Assembly: GCA_045132055.1 (NCBI GenBank)
Contig: JBGURP010000027.1
Location: forward strand, 62,001-126,000
Reading direction: 5' to 3'
Source: F23-D06 sp045132055
GTDB lineage: Bacteria > Bacteroidota > Bacteroidia > Bacteroidales > WCHB1-69
Length of the DNA stretch: 64,000 nt
Shown here piece by piece: positions 43,423-52,364 of this stretch. The position numbers and the translations under genes are program-made. Position 1 is the first letter of the stretch. The number at the start of each line of letters is the position of its first letter. Below the pieces are notes generated by a model. The model searched no databases. It worked only from the letters and a program-made list of their open reading frames with translations, and was not told the DNA's origin.

Positions 43423-44928
43423 ATGAAAAAACAATTTTTACTATTGTGTATTATTGCAGCTTTCCTGTGTGGAAATCTGTATGCACAAAAAGGGAAAAGC
43501 AATGCTTCTGGCCAGCAAAAGGGGCATGAGATTGTGTTCAACATCAAGGATTCCAAAGACAAGTTGGTGTATCTGGTCATCCATTACAATGACAAGCTGA
43601 TACTGAAAGATTCCACCACACCTGTAGCGCCGGGCAAGTTCGTGTTCAAAGGGGACACCCGCTATGATGACGGCTTGTACTCGCTCGTTTCGGGAGACAA
43701 GAAGCTCTATCTCAACTTCATCATCGACCGCAACCAGCACTTTGAATACAACCTGGACACCACCACCAATGTGGAGCATTTCAGCACGAAGAACTCCCCT
43801 GAGAACGACGAGATGCTGAAATTCCAGCGCAGAACGGCCGTCGCACAGAAATCTGCCAATGAATGGTCCAAGAAATACAAAGACTTTGACGCTGCCGGCC
43901 AAAAGGACAGCGCGGATTTCTACAAGAACAAGTTAAACAAGATCAATGATGAGATGCTGGATTTCATCAACCACGAAATCATTGACAAGCATCCTGACTA
44001 TCTCTTCTCCAAGATGCAGAAATCTTATATGCAGATTGAGATACCCGAATACAAGAAAGAGAACGGTGAACCCAACTACGAGGCACAGGCTGCATACTAC
44101 CGCGAACACTACTGGGACAACTTCGATCTTGGCGACCACCGTTTCATCTACATCCCGTCGTTCGACCCCAAACTCAAGGATTATTTTACCAAACTGCTCT
44201 ACCATCAGGAGTCAGATACCATCAACAAATACATTGATATGTTCCTGGCCAAGACTGAGAAGGACACTTTCATGTACCACTATTGCGTGGACTGGTTGTC
44301 GTATCAGTTTGAAACCAGCAAGATTGTGGGCCACGACGCTGTGTTCTGCCACATTGCTAAAAACAATCAGCTGGCCGGCAAGTGCTACTGGATGGACGAA
44401 GACCTGGTTGGCAAATACCAAAAACGAATCAAGAGACTGGAGCCCACACTGATTGGCAAGATTGCCCCGGAGCTCATCATTCCCGACACCAATCTTACCG
44501 ATGACGCACGATTCTGGCACTCCTCCTATAGGATGACCAAGCCCTACACCATCATCTGGTTCTATGATCCCAATTGTCCCACTTGCAAGAAGGAATCCAA
44601 AGCCCTGCGGCAAGTGTACGACTCCTTGGAGACCATTGGTCAGCGCAACTTCGACGTTTATGCCATCGGCAATGACGACACCATCGAGGCCTGGAAGAAA
44701 TACGTCAAGGAAAACAACTACCCGTGGACAAATGTGGGGGGCAACAAGGGCAACATTGACTATTTGGACTACTTCGGCATCTACGAGAGCGGCAATCCGG
44801 CCATGTTCATCATGAATTCAAAGCATGAAATCATCCTGAACCGCCGCATTGACATGCACAACCTGCCACAGTTCTTCCAAGAGTATGAAAAGATGGAGAA
44901 GAACAAGGCGGAACGCCAAAACCAATAG
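43423..44928 (+). CDS. Exported DUF5106-type thioredoxin-like protein
   Basis: A 501-residue paralogue of the preceding gene: signal peptide 1-22 (GNLYAQ), DUF4369-like beta domain, helical middle region with many Tyr/Lys, and a C-terminal thioredoxin fold with CPTC in FYDPNCPTCKKE. Likely a periplasmic thiol-disulfide oxidoreductase. It follows its paralogue after 45 nt, most of which is the heptamer array, and precedes the alpha-oxoamine synthase after 35 nt. Two divergent copies side by side suggest an old duplication with different partners. Confidence 0.75.
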   Translation: MKKQFLLLCIIAAFLCGNLYAQKGKSNASGQQKGHEIVFNIKDSKDKLVYLVIHYNDKLILKDSTTPVAPGKFVFKGDTRYDDGLYSLVSGDKKLYLNFIIDRNQHFEYNLDTTTNVEHFSTKNSPENDEMLKFQRRTAVAQKSANEWSKKYKDFDAAGQKDSADFYKNKLNKINDEMLDFINHEIIDKHPDYLFSKMQKSYMQIEIPEYKKENGEPNYEAQAAYYREHYWDNFDLGDHRFIYIPSFDPKLKDYFTKLLYHQESDTINKYIDMFLAKTEKDTFMYHYCVDWLSYQFETSKIVGHDAVFCHIAKNNQLAGKCYWMDEDLVGKYQKRIKRLEPTLIGKIAPELIIPDTNLTDDARFWHSSYRMTKPYTIIWFYDPNCPTCKKESKALRQVYDSLETIGQRNFDVYAIGNDDTIEAWKKYVKENNYPWTNVGGNKGNIDYLDYFGIYESGNPAMFIMNSKHEIILNRRIDMHNLPQFFQEYEKMEKNKAERQNQ

Positions 44929-44963
44929 TATTTTTGTGAAAATCAAATTAAAATCCATATAAG

Positions 44964-46229
44964 ATGAAAGATATTTTTGAAAGACTCAAAGAATCATCCG
45001 GTGGTCCGATTGGACAGTATCGTGAAAAGATTGACGGTTATTTTGCCTTCCCGAAACTGGAAGGCGAGCTCGGCCCGCACATGCGCTTCAATGGCAAAGA
45101 TGTGCTTTGCTGGAGCATCAACAACTACCTCGGATTAGCCAACCATCCTGAGATCCGCAAGGCTGACGCGGAAGGCGCCGCGCGCTGGGGCATGGCTTAC
45201 CCGATGGGCAGCCGCATGATGACCGGCCAAACCGCCCTTCACGAGCAACTGGAAAGAGAGCTGGCTGACTTCGAGCACAAGGAGGCTGCATTTGAGTTCA
45301 ACTTCGGATATCAAGGAATCTTGTCCACCATCGACTCCCTGGTTTGCCGCCACGATGTCATCGTATATGATGCCGAGGCACATGCCTGTCTGCTCGACGG
45401 TATCCGTCTGCATATCGGCAAGAAATTCAAATTCCGCCATAACGACATCAAGGATTGTGAGAGAATCCTCGGCAACGCCTGCAAGATAGCCGACGAGCAA
45501 GGCGGTGGCGTCCTGCTCATCACCGAAGGCGTGTTCGGCATGACCGGCGCACTCGGCATCCTGGATCAGATTGCTGCCCTCAAGAAGAAATACCCGTTCC
45601 GCATCCTCATTGACGATGCGCACGGATTCGGCGTGATGGGTCCTCACGGACGTGGCACTTCAGAACATTTCGGCGTGATGGACGACATTGACGTCTATAT
45701 CGGCGCTTACGCGAAATCCATGGCCACCATCGGCGGTTTCGTGGCCTCACAAAAGGAGATCATCAACTTCCTGCGCTACAACATGCGCTCGCAGATGTAC
45801 GCCAAATCACTTCCAATGCCCATCGTGGTCGGCTGTCTGAAGCGTTTGGAGATTATCCGCAGCGAGGAAGGCGACAAGCTGAGAGCCCACCTTTGGGAAG
45901 TCACCCGCGCCCTGCAAAAAGGTTTCCGCGACCTTGGCTACGAGATCGGACCGGCAGAAGCATGCGTTACTCCCGTGCACTTGTATTGTGGCGTTGACCA
46001 AGCTGCCAACATCGCTGTTGACCTGCGCGAGAACTACAACATCTTCTGCTCCATCGTCACCTACCCTGTCATTCCTCCCGGAATGCTCATCTTCCGTGTC
46101 ATCCCCACCGCTGCGCACAGCATGGAGGATGTCAAACGCACGTTGGATGCCTTCCGCGACATCAAGGAAAGACTCGCCAAAGGCGACTACGACAAACCGA
46201 TGCCGGACATGGCTTTGATCAAACAATAA
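44964..46229 (+). CDS. Alpha-oxoamine synthase family PLP enzyme (serine palmitoyltransferase-like)
   Basis: A 421-residue fold-type I PLP enzyme of the SPT/KBL/BioF group: NNYLGLANHPEIR, the HDVIVYDAEAHAC loop, LIDDAHGFGVMGPHGRGTSEH, and the PLP lysine in GAYAKSMATIGGF. Such enzymes join an acyl-CoA to an amino acid; in Bacteroidota the serine palmitoyltransferase that starts sphingolipid synthesis belongs here. The Gly-Ala-Tyr-Ala-Lys site differs from the TFSKS of well-studied SPTs, so glycine C-acetyltransferase- or other amino-acid-specific activity is possible. The stop overlaps the next start (TAATG). Confidence 0.8.
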   Translation: MKDIFERLKESSGGPIGQYREKIDGYFAFPKLEGELGPHMRFNGKDVLCWSINNYLGLANHPEIRKADAEGAARWGMAYPMGSRMMTGQTALHEQLERELADFEHKEAAFEFNFGYQGILSTIDSLVCRHDVIVYDAEAHACLLDGIRLHIGKKFKFRHNDIKDCERILGNACKIADEQGGGVLLITEGVFGMTGALGILDQIAALKKKYPFRILIDDAHGFGVMGPHGRGTSEHFGVMDDIDVYIGAYAKSMATIGGFVASQKEIINFLRYNMRSQMYAKSLPMPIVVGCLKRLEIIRSEEGDKLRAHLWEVTRALQKGFRDLGYEIGPAEACVTPVHLYCGVDQAANIAVDLRENYNIFCSIVTYPVIPPGMLIFRVIPTAAHSMEDVKRTLDAFRDIKERLAKGDYDKPMPDMALIKQ

Positions 46230-46861
46230 TGGTTAAGAACATAATTTTCGACTTCGGGGGTGTTCTGTATCGCATTCGGTACCAGAACATCCCCGATGCT
46301 TTTTCCACATGTGGCATCCCGCATTTTGAGAAAATCTACAGCAAACAACAGCAGAATGCTGTGATGGACCAATATGAGGAAGGATTGATCAGCACGCAGG
46401 AATTCCGTCATTACATCCGCTCGCTGACCGACTTCCCCATTACTGACCAACAAATCAACGACTGTTGGAACGCCATCCTATTAGAATTCCCCAAGGAGCA
46501 TGAGGAAATGCTGCAAAAAGTGAGCAAGCATTACAATCTATATCTGTTCAGCAACACCAACCAGCTGAATTACGACCGATTTCGTGCTGACATGCGCGAG
46601 CAGTTCGGATATGACATTTTCGATAGGCATTTCAAAAAATGCTATTTTTCCCAACTTCTCCATATCCGGAAGCCCAAGCTTGAGGGATTCCAGCACATCA
46701 TCCAGGAAAACCATCTGGAACCAGCTGAGACATTATTCATTGACGACTCGCCTCAACATTTGATAGGTGCACGCGAATGCGGACTGCAAACGTTACACCT
46801 ACAGGACGGCATGGATGTTTTGGACCTATTCGATGGGAATGGGCGATTAATCGCCTTGTAG
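46229..46861 (+). CDS. HAD-superfamily phosphatase
   Basis: A 210-residue HAD hydrolase, subfamily IA-like: motif I FDFGGVL (Asp8 region; the second Asp replaced by Gly, as in YihX-like proteins), motif II LFSNTN, motif III Lys in RKPKLEGF, motif IV FIDDSPQH. It is translated from an ATG overlapping the previous stop by one base, so it belongs to the glmM operon. Its stop codon lies in a GTAGAGACG palindrome shared with the convergent PTP gene. Confidence 0.85.
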   Translation: MVKNIIFDFGGVLYRIRYQNIPDAFSTCGIPHFEKIYSKQQQNAVMDQYEEGLISTQEFRHYIRSLTDFPITDQQINDCWNAILLEFPKEHEEMLQKVSKHYNLYLFSNTNQLNYDRFRADMREQFGYDIFDRHFKKCYFSQLLHIRKPKLEGFQHIIQENHLEPAETLFIDDSPQHLIGARECGLQTLHLQDGMDVLDLFDGNGRLIAL

Positions 46862-46884
46862 AGACGCAGATATTTCGTTTCTAC
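46842..46884. repeat. Palindromes at convergent gene ends
   Basis: A perfect 14-bp palindrome GGCGATTAATCGCC (46842-46855) is followed by GTAGAGACG (46858-46866) facing CGTTTCTAC (46876-46884). The HAD stop codon (46859-46861) and the minus-strand PTP stop codon (46881-46883) both lie in its arms. It may also end transcription in both directions. Confidence 0.7.
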
Positions 46885-47327
46885 AGTTGCAGCAGACATT
46901 GGCAACCCAGCAACACATCTCGCCAAGTAGCTTCGAAATCCCCAGTGTACCAAGGATCTGCCACGTCGCGATCAATGCCTGCATAGGACATCATGAGATG
47001 AATCTTATTATCCGGATCTTCTGGGATGATTCGACGAATCAGCCGCATATTGGATGCATCCATGCAGATAATGCTGTCGAACCGGTTGTAATCCGCCTTC
47101 GTGATCTGTCGAGCACGTTTGGCCGGGTCAAACCAGATGTCATGCCCCGTCAGACAACGTTTGGCAGGTGGATAAATGGGATTACCAATCTCTTCCGTGG
47201 AGACTGCAGCCGACTCGATGTAATACTGGTCGCCCAGCCCAGCCTTTTCCACCAGATCTTTCATCACAAACTCCGCCATTGGACTGCGGCATATATTCCC
47301 GTGACATACAAACAGTATTTTTTTCAT
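46881..47327 (-). CDS. Low-molecular-weight protein tyrosine phosphatase
   Basis: A 148-residue LMW-PTP. The P-loop CHGNICRSP gives nucleophile Cys8 and Arg14, and the general acid lies in DPWYTGDF. Related proteins dephosphorylate tyrosine kinases of capsule or exopolysaccharide export, or act on small phospho-compounds. It is 12 nt downstream of the EamA transporter gene and shares its transcript. The C-terminus (QCLLQL) runs into the palindrome. Confidence 0.9.
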   Translation of the reverse strand: MKKILFVCHGNICRSPMAEFVMKDLVEKAGLGDQYYIESAAVSTEEIGNPIYPPAKRCLTGHDIWFDPAKRARQITKADYNRFDSIICMDASNMRLIRRIIPEDPDNKIHLMMSYAGIDRDVADPWYTGDFEATWRDVLLGCQCLLQL

Positions 47328-47339
47328 AAATCTCGAATT

Positions 47340-48203
47340 TTATAGTTTCACCGTAATCAGCACCACGGCGATGATAGCAATGGCAAGGCCCAAATAGTTC
47401 TTCCAAGTCAGTTTTTCCTTGAATAGCAGCCAACCAACGAGAGCGGTGAGGCAGACCACTCCGATATTGTAGATGGGGAACAAAACCACATTGTCGAAAT
47501 AGCGCATGGCGTGAAACACACAGAAAGTTGAGAAAAAGTTGATGACTCCCAACGCGATGCCTCCTAGAAGGCTCTTCATCTGCCATTTGGATTTGCCACT
47601 AAGGAGGTCGTATGCTACCAAGATGATACCAAACAGCATGGCAATCAAATAGATGAAGGCTATCATAAAGCCCATGTTGTCAGCCGTATTGTGTTGCTCG
47701 TTGAGTTTCATCAGAATGTCGCCAATTCCAGTGCCAAAGAAAATCAACAAGGGCAGCAACAACTTGGTTACCTGAAATTTATCTGTTGGCTTTCCATTCC
47801 CTCCTACTACCAGCACCAGTGCCACTAGGGCCAAAACGATACCAATAGAAACTTTCAGATTCAGGTGTTCCTGGAAGATGAGCACACCGGCCAATGTGGG
47901 CAGCACCACAGACAGTTTGCTGGAAAGCGACGTGATGGTAATACCCGACGACTGGGTGGAAGCCGTCATGAGCAAGTAGGTGAAAATGAACCAGAAACCC
48001 GTCAGTATAGACAATCCGAACCACGACTCATGAACCAATTGGGGGATCGTATCGTACTGTCTGCAAATGAGAAAGCCCGTGATTGTGGCGAAGATATAGT
48101 TCCACATCAACGCCTGGTGGTTGTCCATCTCGAAGCGCTTGAAAATGCGCATGGTGACAAAGACACCGGTTGAAAATACTATGGCTAAAACGAGGTAGAT
48201 CAT
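47340..48203 (-). CDS. EamA/DMT-family membrane transporter
   Basis: A 287-residue protein with ten predicted transmembrane segments in two EamA-like halves; the second half ends in KLTWKNYLGLAIAIIAVVLITVKL-like helices near the C-terminus. It should move small metabolites across the inner membrane; substrate unknown. The TACCTTTG box at 48219-48212 lies 9 nt from the ATG, which would leave a leader of only a few bases. Confidence 0.8.
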   Translation of the reverse strand: MIYLVLAIVFSTGVFVTMRIFKRFEMDNHQALMWNYIFATITGFLICRQYDTIPQLVHESWFGLSILTGFWFIFTYLLMTASTQSSGITITSLSSKLSVVLPTLAGVLIFQEHLNLKVSIGIVLALVALVLVVGGNGKPTDKFQVTKLLLPLLIFFGTGIGDILMKLNEQHNTADNMGFMIAFIYLIAMLFGIILVAYDLLSGKSKWQMKSLLGGIALGVINFFSTFCVFHAMRYFDNVVLFPIYNIGVVCLTALVGWLLFKEKLTWKNYLGLAIAIIAVVLITVKL

Positions 48204-48211
48204 TTTGGCGG

Positions 48212-48219
48212 CAAAGGTA
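48212..48219 (-). promoter_or_regulatory. -7 promoter box TACCTTTG for the transporter/PTP pair
   Basis: Perfect TAnnTTTG match; predicts a nearly leaderless mRNA for the gene starting at 48203. Confidence 0.5.
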
Positions 48220-48259
48220 CTATTTTTCGGCCATTTGTGGAGACGTGATTATTGCGTCT

Positions 48260-48805
48260 TTAGAAATCCCGATAAAACTCCCATGTGTCACTATGGCCGT
48301 CGCGGTAAGTGAAACTCCACTGCATTTTCTTCGCCGTCAGCAAGTCGAGGTGGAATTTGTACTTGTAGTCAATGCTGCCGCCCACAACCTTGACAATCTC
48401 CTGCGCCAACTCGGTAGCACGAGTCGAGTCACAACCCATGGTTTTCATATCCACTACCTCCATCCGGAAACTCTCCTTGATACCGGCGAAATAGAAATCC
48501 TCATCCTCAAGTCTCCAACGGCTGGGACTAATGTAGTTGAACACGAATATCACCTTGCAGCCATCCTCCATGGTTGCCGTATAGACCTGTCTTGCGGAAT
48601 CGAGGGCGCTGCCGTCATGTGTAAATACCATCGTGCCGGTTTCGTGCACATCAAGATGACACTTCATCAAATCGTAGTTGAAAGCATGCTCGTAGATATA
48701 GTCTCCATTTACCTGCGCTGATTGTGCAGCAACCCGCCCGTTCGTGCAGGCAAGCAGACTGATTAGGACAAGCACTATCGTGCAGAGGGATGTAAGGTTT
48801 TTCAT
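48260..48805 (-). CDS. Hypothetical lipoprotein
   Basis: A 181-residue lipoprotein; signal ends in ISLLAC (lipidated Cys20). The body reads as a small beta-rich domain (GTMVFTHDGSALDSARQVYTA; FHLDLLTAKKMQWSFTY). Not recognised. Single-gene unit with a TATTTTTG box at 48840-48833, divergent from the M28 peptidase. Confidence 0.65.
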   Translation of the reverse strand: MKNLTSLCTIVLVLISLLACTNGRVAAQSAQVNGDYIYEHAFNYDLMKCHLDVHETGTMVFTHDGSALDSARQVYTATMEDGCKVIFVFNYISPSRWRLEDEDFYFAGIKESFRMEVVDMKTMGCDSTRATELAQEIVKVVGGSIDYKYKFHLDLLTAKKMQWSFTYRDGHSDTWEFYRDF

Positions 48806-48832
48806 TGTTAGGGTTGGTTAGATTTTCAACTG

Positions 48833-48840
48833 CAAAAATA
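48833..48840 (-). promoter_or_regulatory. -7 promoter box TATTTTTG for the lipoprotein
   Basis: Perfect TAnnTTTG match about 28 nt upstream of the ATG at 48805. Confidence 0.55.
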
Positions 48841-48873
48841 CATTTTTTGAAAATCTATTTCCAAAATCCGTCG

Positions 48874-48881
48874 TATCTTTG
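48874..48881 (+). promoter_or_regulatory. -7 promoter box TATCTTTG for the M28 peptidase
   Basis: Perfect TAnnTTTG match 25 nt before the ATG at 48907; it excludes the longer frame that opens at 48805. Confidence 0.6.
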
Positions 48882-48906
48882 CCGCGCAATTAAAATCTTC
48901 AAGACA

Positions 48907-50181
48907 ATGAAAAGACTGATTATCATTTTGCTGGCGTTTATCTTCGCAGAGACAATGTGCACATCGTCTCTTCTGCACGCACAGGATCTGGCACATTATA
49001 AACAGATTGTCAAAGAACTGACTTCCGCAAAATACCAAGGGCGTGGCTATGCCTATGGTGGTGCGAACAAGGCAGGACAATACCTGAGGAAAGAGTACAA
49101 AAAGACGGGCGTTGATGAGGTGGTATGCCAGCCGTTCACCATTGACATCAACACTTTCCCCAGCAAAATGGAGATGTCGGTGGATGGCCGCAAACTGATT
49201 CCGGGCGTGGAGTTTTCCATGCGCGAGTACTCGCCGGGCGTGAAAGGAACCTATAAACTTTATTATGTCGATACGGCCAATTTCAATGCCGAGAAGATGT
49301 TTGCAGATCTGGCGAAACCTGAATACAAGGATTGTTTTGTAGTGTGCGACTTCTTTTTCTCCTACAAGCATTACAAAGATTTCCAGAGAATTTGGGGCAA
49401 CGAAGGTTGTACCAATGCTGGGATGATCCAAACGTGGGAACCGTTGCTGAAGTTTTATAAGGCATACGGTGAGAAAATCATGGGCAAACCCGTCATCTGG
49501 GCCACCTCGGATTTTCCCAAAGATGCCAAAAGTATCACAGTCAATATTGAGAACAAGTTCCTGAAGGATTATGGACTGTTCAATGTCATAGCCAAGATAG
49601 AAGGCAAGCGGCACGACAGCTGCTATGTCTTCACGGCGCACTACGACCACCTCGGCAACCTCGGCAAAAAGGTCTTTTACGCCGGTGCCAACGACAATGC
49701 CTCCGGCACCGCGGCCATCGTGACACTGGCCAAGTATTATGCCCAGAATCGTCCGGAGTACGACATGTATTTCATCTCCTTCTCAGGCGAGGACGCCAAC
49801 CTGCGCGGTTCGGAGTGGTATGTGCAACATCCCATCGTACCGCTGACACAAATCAAGTATTTGTTCAATATCGACATGATCGGCGACAACAACCCCGTGC
49901 AATACTGTGAGGTGAGCGACGAGGGCATGCGCGGCTTCGAACTGCTTGAGAAACTCAACAATGAGAAGAGCTATTTCAAGGGGCTGAACCGGGGCGAGTT
50001 GGCCGGCAACAGCGACCATTACCCGTTCGCCTTGCAGCATGTGCCCACCATCTTGTTTGAGCAAGAGGATGGCGATGCCTTCAAGTACTACCACACCACT
50101 TTCGACGACTACGAGCATTTCCTCGTTGACACCTACGAGCCGCTGTTCAAGTTGATACGGGATTTTGTAGAGAAATATTGA
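48907..50181 (+). CDS. Secreted M28-family zinc aminopeptidase-like protein
   Basis: A 424-residue exported peptidase. Signal peptide 1-26 (SSLLHAQ). The two-zinc site can be read as His and Asp in AHYDHLGNLG and NDNASGTAA, catalytic and bridging Glu/Asp in SGEDANLRGS, Asp in NIDMIGDN and a final His in NSDHYPFALQ. This is a complete M28 set. It should act in the periplasm or outside on N-terminal residues of peptides. The polyferredoxin gene follows after 10 nt. Confidence 0.85.
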   Translation: MKRLIIILLAFIFAETMCTSSLLHAQDLAHYKQIVKELTSAKYQGRGYAYGGANKAGQYLRKEYKKTGVDEVVCQPFTIDINTFPSKMEMSVDGRKLIPGVEFSMREYSPGVKGTYKLYYVDTANFNAEKMFADLAKPEYKDCFVVCDFFFSYKHYKDFQRIWGNEGCTNAGMIQTWEPLLKFYKAYGEKIMGKPVIWATSDFPKDAKSITVNIENKFLKDYGLFNVIAKIEGKRHDSCYVFTAHYDHLGNLGKKVFYAGANDNASGTAAIVTLAKYYAQNRPEYDMYFISFSGEDANLRGSEWYVQHPIVPLTQIKYLFNIDMIGDNNPVQYCEVSDEGMRGFELLEKLNNEKSYFKGLNRGELAGNSDHYPFALQHVPTILFEQEDGDAFKYYHTTFDDYEHFLVDTYEPLFKLIRDFVEKY

Positions 50182-50191
50182 GATTTCCATA

Positions 50192-51010
50192 ATGAAAAAG
50201 TATAAAACTTCGGGGTTAATATTCCTGTTGTTCGAGGCCATCGCCGTATCGCTTTGGCTGTCAACAGGGAACTTGTTCTTCCTGCTGAATTTTTCCTACA
50301 TCGGCATCTGCATTGCGGTCGGCGGCATCCTTATGGCAGCGAACTGGAAATTTGCCCGCGAATTCGTCCAGTTCACTGTAGGCAGCTACATATTAGTATT
50401 CCTCGGCCTCATCTGCCGCGAGAACATGCAGATTGAGGGATTCTGGTACTATCTGATCTCCGGGGTTGTCGGGGCGGGGGTACTGCACTACGCCATTGCC
50501 AAGATTTTCGGCCCACTGTTGTTCGGGCGCGGGTGGTGCGGATTCGCCTGCTGGACGGCCATGATCCTCGATCTGCTACCATACCGGAAGCCCGTCAATC
50601 CACGGAAAAGTTTCGGATGGATGCGCTACGCCATGTTCACGCTATCCCTCGCACTAGTCATTCTGCTGATGTGTCTTGGTAAAGCCAACAAAACAACGAT
50701 GTTCTACCTCTTCGTAGCCGGGAATGTGGTCTATTACGCCGTCGGAATCATCCTGGCTGTCACGCTGAAGGACAACCGTGCCTTCTGCAAGTACATCTGC
50801 CCTGTCACGGTGTTCCTGAAACCGATGAGTTACTTCTCGCTACTGCGCATAAAGTGCGATGAAGAGAAGTGCATCCAGTGCGGCAAGTGCCTTGAAGTTT
50901 GCCCGATGGAGGTGGAAGTCAACAACAATTCGCGCAAGCGGAAGAACGCCACCGAATGCATCCTGTGCCAGAATTGCAAGAAAGCGTGCCCAACGGGGGC
51001 ATTGAAATAG
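50192..51010 (+). CDS. Membrane-bound 4Fe-4S polyferredoxin (NapH/NosR-like)
   Basis: A 272-residue inner-membrane protein: about five to six transmembrane helices in residues 1-200, two membrane-side Cys motifs (GRGWCGFACW and FCKYICPV) typical of NapH/NosR/CcoG-type proteins, then two 4Fe-4S clusters (CIQCGKCLEVCP and CILCQNCKKACP). It should pass electrons between the membrane and a partner. Its transcript with the M28 peptidase may only reflect position. Partner unknown. Confidence 0.8.
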   Translation: MKKYKTSGLIFLLFEAIAVSLWLSTGNLFFLLNFSYIGICIAVGGILMAANWKFAREFVQFTVGSYILVFLGLICRENMQIEGFWYYLISGVVGAGVLHYAIAKIFGPLLFGRGWCGFACWTAMILDLLPYRKPVNPRKSFGWMRYAMFTLSLALVILLMCLGKANKTTMFYLFVAGNVVYYAVGIILAVTLKDNRAFCKYICPVTVFLKPMSYFSLLRIKCDEEKCIQCGKCLEVCPMEVEVNNNSRKRKNATECILCQNCKKACPTGALK

Positions 51011-51149
51011 GGTTGGCCGCTTCGCAATCGAAAATTTCTCCTGTTGTTTCATTTTCACCATTCTTGTTCAAATCGTCCATACCTTTCCAGCATGCGCTAC
51101 TTGCAATTTCTTTTTATCGACGCAAAGAAACGAACTATTAGGGAAAAGG

Positions 51150-51536
51150 TTATTGCAGTTTTGCCATAAACTTTGCGCTCTCCACGACAAAGCGTTCGTG
51201 GATGCCTTCGCCGACGAGGGTTTCCCCCTCGAAGCATTTCACCTCGAAGACCAGACGGCGGCGGTCCACCTCGATGAGCTCGGCCTCGCAGCGGATGGTT
51301 GCGCCCACGGGACTGGCTTTCAGGTGCTTGATGTTGACCGCGATGCCGACGGTGGTATTGCCCTCGCCGATCTTGTCGCACACGCCCATGAGGCAGGTTT
51401 TCTCCATGAGGGCAATCATGGCGGGCGTTGCAAACACTTCCAGTGCGCCGGAGCCATACACCGCGGCGGTATCTTTGTGCTCCACCACCAATTCTTCGCT
51501 GTGGCGGAGGCCTTTGAGGTTGTTGAAATCGGTCAT
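51150..51536 (-). CDS. FlK-like hotdog thioesterase
   Basis: A 128-residue single hotdog-fold domain (VVEHKDTAAVYGSGALEVFATPAM-like region, KHLKASPVGATIRCEAEL, GEGIHERFVV). The Thr/Glu/His-type layout matches FlK-like thioesterases that hydrolyse acyl-CoAs. Monocistronic, with a TACTTTTG box at 51576-51569. Confidence 0.8.
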   Translation of the reverse strand: MTDFNNLKGLRHSEELVVEHKDTAAVYGSGALEVFATPAMIALMEKTCLMGVCDKIGEGNTTVGIAVNIKHLKASPVGATIRCEAELIEVDRRRLVFEVKCFEGETLVGEGIHERFVVESAKFMAKLQ

Positions 51537-51568
51537 GATTCTGTGGGTTTGGTTTCAGAATGATGTGG

Positions 51569-51576
51569 CAAAAGTA
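51569..51576 (-). promoter_or_regulatory. -7 promoter box TACTTTTG for the thioesterase
   Basis: Perfect TAnnTTTG match about 33 nt upstream of the ATG at 51536. Confidence 0.55.
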
Positions 51577-51628
51577 CAACTTTTCGTTGGAAGTTATTAC
51601 GGGCTTGTAAACACTTCATTTTTCACTT

Positions 51629-51790
51629 TGCCAGTGTGTGGCTTTCGCGGCGGGAGAGCACACACCTTCGGTGCAGACCAGTCGCGCGCCGCGAGGGGCC
51701 TCACGCACGCATCCTCGCTCTCCCCACACTGCGCTCCCTTCGGTCGCTTATGCGGGGTTATTGAGATGGTATCCCTCTGGGATACATTCT
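51629..51790. repeat. GC-rich modular hairpin repeat, copy R2
   Basis: Shares about 110 bp almost exactly with R3 (from TTGCCAGTGTGTGGCTTTCG onward). Modules: TCGCGGCG (51645-51652) with CGCCGCGA (51687-51694); CCCCACAC...GCGGGG; GTATCCC (51769-51775) with GGGATAC (51779-51785). Abuts the 3' end of the DUF5618 gene. Confidence 0.75.
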
Positions 51791-51793
51791 ATT

Positions 51794-52195
51794 TTACGCG
51801 CACACCGTGCCGGGATATAGTTTGGCGCAGCGCTCTATGATAGAGGAAGCCCTGTCAAAGCCCGCATCGCAAGCTCTCTTGTCCGTAGTTCCATCATATC
51901 CCATCGTGAGGTGCATGAGTTCATAGCCTGCTACTATGTTGGCCAGTAACTTTCGATCGCGCTTGCCGGCAGCCTCCTTGTATTTCTCGATCGAAGGACG
52001 ACCTTTGCCCTTCCGAACTTGCAGAACAGCGTCCAGCGCAATCAGACACCCTTTCCAAAGGGTATCGCCCGCCATTTTGATGTATTTGCTATCCATGTAA
52101 ACTTTCAGCTCAGGGTCATAGTTCGCCTTTTTAATTACCTCTTCGGCATTGGTCACATACCGCCGAGCCTCTTCAATTGCATTATTTCTTTTCAT
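51794..52195 (-). CDS. DUF5618 family protein
   Basis: A 133-residue helical protein (NNAIEEARRYVTNAEEVIKK; DSKYIKMAGDTLWKGCLIALDAVL; HLTMGYDG) matching the small DUF5618 family of Bacteroidota, likely a helical bundle. Function unknown. The start at 52195 follows a TATTTTTG box at 52227-52220; the longer frame to 52222 lies outside the transcript. It is bracketed by repeats R2 and R3, and its last residues (YPGTVCA) run into sequence next to R2. Confidence 0.75.
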   Translation of the reverse strand: MKRNNAIEEARRYVTNAEEVIKKANYDPELKVYMDSKYIKMAGDTLWKGCLIALDAVLQVRKGKGRPSIEKYKEAAGKRDRKLLANIVAGYELMHLTMGYDGTTDKRACDAGFDRASSIIERCAKLYPGTVCA

Positions 52196-52219
52196 AGCTT
52201 TGAATTTATTATGTTTCCG

Positions 52220-52227
52220 CAAAAATA
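52220..52227 (-). promoter_or_regulatory. -7 promoter box TATTTTTG for the DUF5618 gene
   Basis: Perfect TAnnTTTG match 25 nt upstream of the ATG at 52195. Confidence 0.6.
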
Positions 52228-52364
52228 AACATTTACCTAATATAATTCATTGCATATTAAAAAATAATTTCACATTGATAATCAAATTGTTACAATAAAT
52301 TCATTTTAGATTTTTCACAATTATTTGTTAAACCGGCATTAAGAATCGAAAAAAAAATCACATA

